Shown here: positions 56,130 through 64,000 of the stretch, one piece after another
Layout: each line of letters begins with the position of its first letter
Numbering within the stretch: the first letter of the stretch is position 1
Assembly: GCA_015179125.1 (NCBI GenBank)
Contig: WHVA01000078.1
Location: 124,001 to 188,000, forward strand
Reading direction: 5' to 3'
DNA length: 64,000 nucleotides
DNA from: Gautieria morchelliformis
Lineage: Eukaryota > Basidiomycota > Agaricomycetes > Gomphales > Gomphaceae
Position numbers and translations under genes: made by a program
The notes under the pieces: generated by a model
The model's input: the letters and a program-made list of their open reading frames with translations, nothing else
What the model was told of the DNA's origin: nothing
The model's database searches: none

Positions 56130-57397
56130 TGTTATGTATCGAGATTTCCGCTAAGTCGGAACTGGAAAGGACAGCGGCTTCAACTTGTAGGTTGCGCCCC
56201 CAATGAACTATCGTCCTAAGTATTTCGGAAATGAGACGGAAGTCGGAAGATGGAAGTCGGAAGACGGAAGGCGGAAGACGGAAGGCGGAAGACGGAAGGC
56301 GGAAGACGGAAGGAAGGCGGAAGACGGAAGGCGGAAGACGGAAGGCGGAAGACGGAAGGCGGAAGACGGAAGGCGGAAGACGGAAGGCGGAAGACGGAAG
56401 GCGGAAGACGGAAGGCGGAAGACGGAAGGCGGAAGACGGAAGGCGGAAGACGGAAGGCGGAAGACGGAAGGCGGAAGACGGAAGGCGGAAGACGGAAGGC
56501 GGAAGACGGAAGGCGGAAGACGGAAGGCGGAAGACGGAAGGCGGAAGACGGAAGGCGGAAGACGGAAGGCGGAAGACGGAAGGCGGAAGACGGAAGGCGG
56601 AAGACGGAAGGCGGAAGACGGAAGGCGGAAGACGGAAGGCGGAAGACGGAAGGCGGAAGACGGAAGGCGGAAGACGGAAGGCGGAAGACGGAAGGCGGAA
56701 GACGGAAGGCGGAAGACGGAAGGCGGAAGACGGAAGGCGGAAGACGGAAGGCGGAAGACGGAAGGCGGAAGACGGAAGGCGGAAGACGGAAGGCGGAAGA
56801 CGGAAGGCGGAAGACGGAAGGCGGAAGACGGAAGGCGGAAGACGGAAGGCGGAAGACGGAAGGCGGAAGACGGAAGGCGGAAGACGGAAGGCGGAAGACG
56901 GAAGGCGGAAGAGGAAGGCGGAGAGAGACTGAGATCTTGCTAGACTCGCTGTACTAAGAACAGGAGATGGAGCGAAGGAAATAAAGTATCGAAGGCGATT
57001 ATCTGATTGCAGAATAACAGACATACATGATAGGCTTTTATACAAAGAGCTGAGACAACAGGTAATGGGGTAGTACTAAGCAAATTCCGGGGGAAGCGGA
57101 AGTCAAGTAGACAATGCGTGGGAACTAACTAATTGGGAACAATGGGACTACAAGGGGGGTTCAGGGTAAGGTAGAACAATGGCAAAGAACAAGGGGTCAG
57201 GAAAACATGTCTGACAACGAAACACAAGGAGGGCCGGACGTACGATCTTGATGAACGGTGAGGTGGGTCCGGTGGGTCCGAGTAATAGAGTTGAAAGAAC
57301 AAGGGAATAGAACAATGGGCAGAATGTCGGAAATATCGGAGGGGCGGAAAGTGTTGCGGAACTGAAGGTCGGAAGTCGGAAATGAATGGGCGTAACA
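56130..57397 (-). repeat. G4 5' LTR (longer copy)
   Basis: 1268 bases, TGTTATGTATCGAG...GGGCGTAACA. Its extra length over the other LTR comes mainly from the 14-base minisatellite and from 200 bases at its far end that the other copy lacks. Confidence 0.9.
56262..56920. repeat. 14-base minisatellite, about 46 copies
   Basis: Near-perfect head-to-tail copies of CGGAAGGCGGAAGA inside the G4 5' LTR, with one short interruption near 56310. CGG triplets recur every 8 and 6 bases on the plus strand. Since 14 is not a multiple of three, all three frames read the same 14-residue peptide repeat; none is a real protein. Confidence 0.97.
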
Positions 57398-57402
57398 CAT
57401 GG

Positions 57403-57857
57403 GCAGAGTGCCTTGCCCAATAATATATTAGCAAGTCAAATCAAAAGTAGAGTAACTATAGACAAAGTTTACACAACTTCTATATATCAAAACTGATGGT
57501 CTGGCACACTTTTTGAAAAATCAACATCCAAGTCCTTTGATTTGGAGTGTCATGTGATCTAAGTGCTTGCTTACATCAGGGGTGCTGGTTCCTGGTGTCT
57601 TCTACCTTACCTCATGCCCCTGATTGAAGTCAGGGACACCTGTCCACTCCTGACATAAGTCTGAACCTCCATGGCACTTGCTTATGTAACATGCACAACT
57701 CAGCCCATGCCCTTGGCACCATTCTGGGGTAGTTGCCCAAGCTGAAGGTGTGGGAACTTGGTGTGTCCCTTGAAATGTGCTCAGGTCAGATCCGGACCTT
57801 GGGTCAGGGCCCAAGCTGTGAGTTTAAATTAGGTGGTTATTTATTGAATGATGTTGC
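57403..57857. other. Retroelement remnant, partly inverted G2 LTR
   Basis: 57570-57606 (GGTGCTGGTTCCTGGTGTC) is the reverse complement of part of the G2 LTR block near 48325. The rest is unassigned. Confidence 0.5.
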
Positions 57858-58166
57858 TTATCTGGAAATTGACTCGGGAGGGGATTCCCCTGATAGTTGG
57901 GGGTAAGTGTCAAAATGAAATGTGGCCTGGTAGATGCAGCCCAGATAGGGGGTGAGTAAATCTGCACAATGAATTAGTACTATGTTCAAGAGCCTGGATG
58001 GGCCTGTGGCCTTGTACAGGCTCATTTTCCCAATTACACTTTGGATTTGTTGAGCAGCTCTTGGCACATACTTGAATGCAGGCTCTGGGAATGGCACGTC
58101 AGGCTGCTGCTGGAGTTGCACTCCTTGTGAAGGGAAGAAGGCACACCTGTAAATGACTAATATCAT
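57858..58166 (-). pseudogene. LINE reverse transcriptase fragment
   Basis: Encodes AAQQIQSVIGKMSLYKATGP, then LNIVLIHCADLLTPYLGCIYQATFHFDTYPQ. This is the KAPGPDGIPN...LxKCADLLVPHL...FxxxxYP stretch at the start of the reverse transcriptase of Tad1/Jockey-like fungal LINEs, with the DG of PGPDG changed. Only about 100 residues remain. A related ORF1 piece lies at 60028-60640. Confidence 0.75.
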
Positions 58167-58249
58167 ATATACCAGGCTGTAGAATTAATGAGGTCCTGTT
58201 GGGCTGCATTGGACTTGTTAAGGTGTTGCTGTCATATCTTCAATGTCAT

Positions 58250-58590
58250 GAGTATAAGGGCAACCTAGGCAGACGATCTACACTCAAGCAGCGAAATGGT
58301 GGAGGGGGATCCAAAGTAAGATAGAGAACTATATACATGACACACCTGGCGAAGGGGGAAAAGAGAAAACTCTAAGGAACTCCTTCGCCAGCTAGCTGTG
58401 ACTATAAGCTGCAGGCATGCTAGCCCGATCACCGAATGCCTGAGTTACATAAGTGGTCACGGGTGATAACAGGGCCAGAAATATAAGAAAGGAATGATGT
58501 CAGAAGTGGCCAGAACAGGAAGGGAAATAAATGGAACAAAGACAGAAGGACACCGAAGGCTGGGAGAGGCTCGGGGGCCACCAATCACAT
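58250..58590. repeat. G2-type LTR-like block
   Basis: ATAAGGGCAACCTAGGCAG and GGGGATCCAAAGTAAGATAG resemble the blocks at 32566 and 48158. The boundaries are not resolved. Confidence 0.45.
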
Positions 58591-58760
58591 GTTGTGATAA
58601 AGTGCACACCATGGTAAGGTGCAAGTGGTGATAATGCACATGGCAATAAGGTGCAATCGAGGATAATGTGCACAGTGACAACACAGATCATGATAATGCA
58701 TTGGCAATAATGCACATGGTGATAATGCACCTTGTGATAAAGCAGTGTGTGATTGGGGTT
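58590..58760. repeat. Degenerate GATAATGCAC repeats
   Basis: About nine imperfect units of 15 to 18 bases around TGATAATGCACATGG. They may be the 3' tail region of the LINE or simple-sequence drift. Confidence 0.6.
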
Positions 58761-58771
58761 CCCCTGACAGT

Positions 58772-60021
58772 TGTCATGATGTGTTTATTTCCTATACCCA
58801 GTAGCTCTGTCCTCCCATTCTTCACTCCACCTCTATGTTCGCTCCGATCGCCTTTCGCCGAGTTCGCCGATCAGTCTTCGCTGTTCGCGTCATTCGCCAT
58901 AGCCATGCCATCAAAGCATGATCAACGTCCTTTAACCAGCTTAGTGGTTCATCACTGGCCCTATCACCTCCTCGGCTCAACCCCCTTTCGATGTTCCTAT
59001 GGTCGGATTGTCACGACTCGTGTATTTCTTGCACTCAGCTTTCCCTGTTTCCCCTTTCACCACTCCTCCTCCATGTTCACTCGGCTTCGCCCCTCCCTTC
59101 GACCATGCCTCCTCTGTGTCCTCTCCATTCACCCTTTGCCACATTCGCTGAACGACCATTCGCCAGCAGGCATGCTATCAAACATGATCAACATCCTCTA
59201 CCTGGCGTGATGGTTCATCACTTGCCCCATTATCTTCCCAATGCAACCCCTTTAGGTGTTCATATGGCCAGGACCCATTCGCGGAATCTCCTAACCATAG
59301 ATTGTGTGGGATCAGCCCAGCAGATGAAGAGTCTGTGCAGGGTAACATATATGCAGGTCTCAAGGTGTGTTTTCGTACATAGGTCCCTTCATCATCTTTT
59401 CCCCCGTCATTTCACATTTGCACTCCTCCTTCTTTCTATTGTATACGTGTTTCATCTATTCTGTATCCTGACTGTGCACCCTTATCCAACCCTGACCCAT
59501 GACGGCCTCTTTCCCATTCACCAATATCATATGAGCATTCGATATAAGTAGTCTACAGTCGCATGTATATTCCCCAGTTCAATTATCATATGTCCATCTT
59601 GCGCAAAACTTGACCCCACTGTGACTATCATCTTGAGCCCTCTCCTGTAGATTTCCATCTTCAACCAGAGGAAGACTTAAGCACCACTGGTGAGTTTCAT
59701 ACTTCACCTCCATTACCTTAGCCTTCAAACTATTATCTGCGCTGTCGGCGAAGGGCTCCGAAGGAGCGCCTTTGCCGGTGAAAGGATTGTTGATACTTGA
59801 ACAACCTTTCCATGACACCTTGCATGTTACATCATCAAGTGCCACAGGCAGTTTCACTATGACTGTAGATAGGGCCACCCCCGTTCGGGCAGCCCTCTTA
59901 TCTTCTGAACATTTGTTGGTTCACCTTATTTTCTGAACGGCATATCTCTTCACACAAGTTATTCGGGCATTTGCTGTGTTCACTAATACACGATATTAAC
60001 GCCTAAAAACCAATCTTGACA
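58772..60021 (+). repeat. Composite G1 LTR with target duplication
   Basis: Flanked by ACAGT on both sides (58767-58771 and 60022-60026). It consists of the first 237 bases of one LTR (58772-59008, TGTCATGATG start) followed by a complete second LTR (59009-60021, TGTCACGACTCG...CAATCTTGACA). One LTR inserted into another and later recombination would give this form. Confidence 0.85.
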
Positions 60022-60027
60022 ACAGTG

Positions 60028-60640
60028 AGGTTACTGTGCCTGGTTGTACTATTCATGAGAAAGAGGGCAGGGGGATGCAATTCTATCATTGAGGTTTACC
60101 CTAAAACCTAAGTAATTGAGCGATAGCTGGTGAGCGGATGATGTACTTCTTGCCTGGCTGCTGTGGGTGGTGGATTGCTGCCCCTGTGGGCATGGGTGAG
60201 GCCCTCCTCACGGTTGATTCCAATATGTCAGATGATGTTCTGGGCAGCCCGATAATGCACCAGCAGCAGGCCAAAATCGAGGGTGTATAGTTGGGGCTGG
60301 ATAATTGCATTCAAGCCCTTGCAAAGTGTGGACTATCTCCCATGACTGAGGGTCTTTGCTAGAGGGGATGAATCACATATTAGTCTCAGGATACTTATGC
60401 TGAATTTGTCGAGTGTGCTCCTCTAACTGAGGGCAATCACAGCCCCAGGTCGCATGCCCTATGTCATCACAGTTGGTGCACCTGTAGATCTTGGGGTCTG
60501 TCACTCTGCATTCCACTGTCCTATGGCCTGAGTTGCCACATGTGCTGCATGTGTCAATGGGTTGAGGACATTGCGCAGCCATATGTGAGACCCCTAGCTT
60601 TTGACACTTTAGACATCTTCTGGCTCCTAGTAGCATCTTC
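60028..60640 (-). pseudogene. LINE ORF1 end with zinc knuckles
   Basis: Minus-strand frame 60373-60636 has three CCHC/CCHC-like knuckles: CLKCQKLGVSHMAAQC, CSTCGNSGHRTVEC and CTNCDDIGHATWGC, followed by DCPQLEEHTRQIQHKYPETNM. This is the ORF1 type of fungal Tad1-like LINEs. The frame is lost afterwards (60101-60310 lies in another frame), so it is decayed. The composite LTR separates it from the reverse transcriptase piece. Confidence 0.78.
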
Positions 60641-60645
60641 CTAAC

Positions 60646-61632
60646 TGTAGTCCGGTGGATTTAGGCTTTAATATCACATATTAGTGAACATAGCAAATGC
60701 CCGAACAGCTTGTGCAATGACGTATGTAGTTCGGCAAACAATGTAAAGCAAATAAAGGTTTATGAGGTAAGGGGGCTACTCGAACAGAGCTTTCCCTGTC
60801 TACAGTCAAAGCAAAATAGCCCATGACACTTGACGATGTAACATACAAGGTTTCACGGAATGGTCATCTAGTAGTAACAATCTTTTCGCTGGCGAAGGCG
60901 CTCCTTCAGAGCCCTTTGCCAACAGCACCGACAATGGTTTGAAGACTAAAGTAGTGATGGCGAAGTATGGAAACTCACCAGTGGTGCTAAAGCCCTGCTC
61001 TGGTTTAAGAGAGTAGTCTATAGAAGAGGGCTTAAGACAATGGTCACAGTGTGGTCAAGTTTTTCACAAGATAGATGTATGATAATTGAACTGCAGAATA
61101 TACATGCAAATGTAAGCTACTTAGACCGAATGCTCATATGATATCAGTGAATAGGAAAGAGGCCGTTGTGAGTCAGGGTTGGATAGGGGTGCACAGTCAG
61201 GATACAAATAGATGAAACACATAAACAATAGAACCAAGGAGGAGTGTGAACATGGAATGATGCGGAGGAAAGAGGACAAAGGTACCTATGTAAGAAAACA
61301 CGCCTTCAGACCTGCATACATGTTACCCTGCATGGACTCTTGGTCTGCTGGGTCGATCCCACATGATCTACAGGTAGGATGTCCCGCAAATGCATTCCGG
61401 CATAGGAACACTGAAAGGGGGTTGAATCGGGAAGGTGATGGGGCCAGTGATGAACCATCACACCAGGTAAAGGATGTCGATCGTGTTTGATGGTGTGCCT
61501 ACTGGTGAATGATGTGAATAGCGAATGGACATTCGGTGAATTCAGCGAAGGGCGAACAGAGCGAACATAGAGATGGAGGGATGAAAAGGGAAAATGGGGG
61601 TAACTTGATACAAGAATAAATGGGTCATGACA
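60646..61632 (-). repeat. G1 LTR, diverged copy
   Basis: Aligns in reverse with the G1 LTR from a degraded left end (TTTAGGCTTTAATATCACAT) to GGGTCATGACA at 61632. It is more diverged than the other copies and no target duplication is visible. Confidence 0.8.
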
Positions 61633-63604
61633 TCCAGGTGCCAGTGATTAATTTTATGATTAATATTAGATTAAAATGTTTTTGATAAAAGACTCCTATT
61701 GCTTAGCGGCTAAACGGTCTATGAACTGATCAGTGGCCCTGCAATTGACAAGTGCAGGTCCTGACTTGACTTCTGCAGTGTCTGTTGTCTGGACTCTGGA
61801 TCTCGACCTTAATGACCAAAGACTTGGGGCCAGGGGTGGCAGCAACAAAATAACATTTTGGGAGGCATCTCTCCCAAGGGCAGATGTGGAGTGGGTGGGT
61901 TGTTGGAATTGGCTTTTGTGTGACTTCATCTGGTGGGTCTGCACAAAGTGAGGGGAGTGGGGTTTCTCATTCTCTAGATCAAACCCATTTCTCCATTGAC
62001 ACGGCCATGTGACCACCATCCATCAGTGACGGACGCGTCCCACAGAGCTTAGTCAGCACAAAGCGACGGGATGAATATAGCGGTAAAAAAGGACTATGTA
62101 CAGCAGAACCAACTGACTATGTGGAAGTTGCAACCTGCAATCCCAGTGTTCAATGTGGATGGAAGCCCTAATGAGGCAGGGTCCATCATGGAAATCATAG
62201 GCACAATTCTCTGCTACAATGGATATATGGAATGCACTTCCTTTGCAGTCACCAGCCTGGGGAAGCAAGACATCATCCTTGGATTTACCTGGCTGCAGGA
62301 GCACAACCCAGAGATCAACTGGCAGACTTGGAAAGTGCTGATGAGTCAATGCCCGACCAAGTGTCACATGTGCAGGTCGGAAGTGCAGAAGGAGCATCAG
62401 GAGCAGCAGAAGACCAAACAGCTCATACAGATATGTCATTCTGGCCCTCAACCACTGCTTTCAGAAGAGGATTCCGAAGCAGAATACGAACCAGCTCCCA
62501 CTCCTGATTCCAATTCTGCTTCCAACTCTGATGTCATCCAACTTGGCCCAGAAGACACTTTGGCGGAAGGGCAGTGTTTTCTGTATGTAAACCTTCCGCT
62601 GGAAGCAGAACACATCTGCGCCACCAGAAACATTTCGCAACGTCTAGCAGAAGCCTCCAGAAAGCATGATAAAGTGGAGGTGGAGATTCCAGAGTACCTG
62701 TGGGAGTTCGAGGATGTCTTTGCCAAGGAGTTGTTTGATACCCTACCTCCACGGAAGCTGTGGGACCATGCCATCGAGTTGGAGCCTGGGTCAAAGCCCA
62801 CCAACTGTAAGGTCTACCCACTGTCACCTAGGGAGCAGGTAGAGCTCGATGCATTCCTTGCAGAGAACCACCATACCAGGAGGATCCGCCCTCCAACTCA
62901 CACATGGCATCTCGGGTGTTCTTCATAAAGAAGAAGGATGGCTCACTCAGACTCATGTAAGATTACTGGGCCTTGAATGTGATCATGATCAAGAATCGAT
63001 ACACCAGTCCACTCATTTCTGAACTGATCACACAACTCCGCGGTGCAAGGTACTTCACTAAGCTGGATGTCCACTGAGGTTTCAACACAATGTTCAGATC
63101 CGTGAGGGAGACAAATGGAAGGCTGCATTCTGCACCAACCAAGGACTCTTCAAGTCCTAGGTCATGTTCTTTGGCCTTGCCAACAGTCTTGCCACATTCC
63201 AGATGATGATGAACAACATTTTCTGGGACATGATAGTGGAAGGGGTTGTCTGTGTCTACCTTGATGAATATTCATCTTCACAAAGACACTGACGGAACAT
63301 CAGGAGATTGTGCGGAGAGTGCTAGAACGGCTCTGGGAGTACAACCTGTGTCTCAAGCTGGAAAAGTGTGAATTTGAGCAGATGTGGATAGAGTATCTTG
63401 GGGTGATCATGTCAGAAGGAATGGTGGAGATGGACCCAGTCAAGGATTCTGGTGTGTCAGAATGGCCTACACCACAGAACCAGAAAGAAGTGCAGTCCTG
63501 TGTTGGGTTTGTCAATTTCTACTGGCGGCTCATTAAGGATTTCTCCTGCCATGTCTGTGCCCTCTTCAACCTCACCGGACAGCTGGTCTTGCTGTGCTGT
63601 GAGT
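61633..63604 (+). mobile_element. G3 Ty3/gypsy remnant
   Basis: Plus-strand fossil. 62071-62928 covers a protease-like region (DIILGFTWLQEHNPEINWQT) and the start of reverse transcriptase (YLWEFEDVFAKELFDTLPPRK). 62900-63600 continues reverse transcriptase (FIKKKDGSLRLM, LGVIMSEGMVEMDPVK, CVGFVNFYWRLIKDFS). Old, with many breaks, and cut off at about 63604 by a G4 LTR piece. Confidence 0.82.
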
Positions 63605-63738
63605 CAAGTCCGGTGGGTCTGAGTAATAGAGTTGAAAGAAGAAAGGATATAACAAGGGGTGGGTTTGTCAGAATTATCGGAATGTCGGAAAGGAGGAGGA
63701 ACTGAGTGTCTGAAGTCAGAAATGCATGGTTGTAACAC
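63605..63738 (-). repeat. G4 LTR end fragment
   Basis: GTCCGGTGGGTCTGAGTAAT through GGTTGTAACACA matches the far end of the G4 5' LTR (57262-57397), the very part missing from the G4 3' LTR. Confidence 0.75.
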
Positions 63739-64000
63739 ATATCCAGTTCATCGAGTTCATTCTTGCAGACAGTTGAGTTGCTAAGCTGCTTGCACAATTG
63801 ATACAGAACACTTTGCCTGCACATTGTCAGAATAACAATTTTGAGTAAAACCAAATGCCACATACTTTATCTTAAGACCAAACTTTGCCTCAAGTCATGC
63901 ATGCTGGCCAGGTGCAGGCAAACCTCAGAGCTTGTCCCCATACTGATTTTTACCTGTGATGTTGGGCATTGGCGGGTGCACTGGATCACGGATGCATGCC
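63739..64000. other. Unassigned window end
   Basis: No recognisable feature in the last 260 bases. Confidence 0.35.

Larger units (their letters stand above)
49744..57397 (-). mobile_element. G4 Ty3/gypsy element with an extra antisense gene
   Basis: Flanked by the target duplication CATGG (49739-49743 and 57398-57402). The 5' LTR (minus strand) is 56130-57397 with TGTTATG...CGTAACA ends. The 3' LTR starts at 49744 and is similar to about 50246. Parts on the minus strand: gag 54678-56096, pol (protease, reverse transcriptase, RNase H, integrase) 52115-54493, and the integrase end with chromodomain 51674-52262. An additional gene lies on the plus strand at 50312-51519, between pol and the 3' LTR. 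Gag looks whole; pol is largely preserved with a few breaks. The element is strongly enriched in CGGAA on the plus strand. It is relatively young. Confidence 0.93.

Noticed and set aside
56262-56920. CRISPR-like repeat array
   Set aside because: Units are contiguous with no spacers, lie inside an LTR and the genome is eukaryotic.
56203-56957. Three overlapping plus-strand frames and one minus-strand frame of 230 to 308 codons with RRKTEGG-like repeats
   Set aside because: All are by-products of the 14-base minisatellite; every frame gives the same repeated peptide, so there is no coding selection.
60373-60636. Possible host zinc-knuckle protein (CNBP/Gis2-like)
   Set aside because: The knuckle spacing and the flanking HKYPETNM end fit LINE ORF1, and the surroundings are mobile-element remains.
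1-64000. tRNA and rRNA genes
   Set aside because: I looked for paired A-box and B-box patterns (for example GGTTCGA contexts near 11620 and 16320) and none was accompanied by a plausible cloverleaf.

Overview
This window is nuclear DNA of a filamentous fungus, almost certainly a basidiomycete of the Agaricomycetes type. The host genes are cut by many very short introns of about 45 to 77 bases. Their proteins are ordinary fungal housekeeping families. Most of the rest is a graveyard of Ty3/gypsy and Ty1/copia elements nested in one another. No rRNA, tRNA or CRISPR array was recognised. All protein names come from motifs read by eye; no database was searched.

Layout. (1) 1-7.0 kb: no convincing gene. 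It holds a tandem array of 336-base units (about 2.9-4.25 kb), a tripled T-tract block (4.85-6.0 kb) and a long imperfect hairpin (about 5.17-5.33 kb). (2) 7.0-21.8 kb: the gene island. It contains a sphinganine C4-hydroxylase (SUR2, +), a four-helix MARVEL-type membrane protein (-), a possible small secreted-protein remnant (-), a SAMHD1-like HD-domain dNTPase with 13 exons (+), a coiled-coil protein ending in a SUMO-interaction-like VIDLTE tail (-), and the mRNA 3'-end-processing factor RNA14/CstF-77 with 12 exons (+). The exon models for five of these close in frame over all exons. Between them lie a fold-back element, a 62-base duplication and a 20-base perfect palindrome. (3) 21.8-64 kb: mobile-element remains. 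There is a decayed Helitron-type helicase, a gypsy family here called G1 (LTR about 1 kb, eight pieces), copia C1 (27184-32397) inside one G1 copy, copia C2 (39255-43254) inside a second G1 copy, a solo C1 LTR inside a G1 LTR, gypsy G2 and G3 fragments, a split LINE, and gypsy G4 (49744-57397). Target-site duplications can be read for C1, C2 (one mismatch), the solo C1 LTR, two solo or composite G1 LTRs and G4, which fixes the nesting order.

The most striking part is G4. Besides gag and pol on the minus strand it carries an extra gene on the opposite strand (50312-51519), between pol and the downstream LTR. That gene encodes a coiled-coil protein with a Zn2Cys6-like cysteine cluster. The whole element is heavily and strand-specifically enriched in CGGAA, whichever strand codes, and one LTR carries about 46 copies of a 14-base CGGAA-based unit. 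Zn2Cys6 proteins classically bind CGG triplets, so the element may carry its own DNA-binding protein together with an array of its sites. This is inference, but it is the best candidate here for an undescribed system. A second motif array, 17 copies of TGACTCA in 540 bases just upstream of a TATA box (34.6-35.2 kb), looks like a retroelement or captured promoter with Gcn4/AP-1-type sites.
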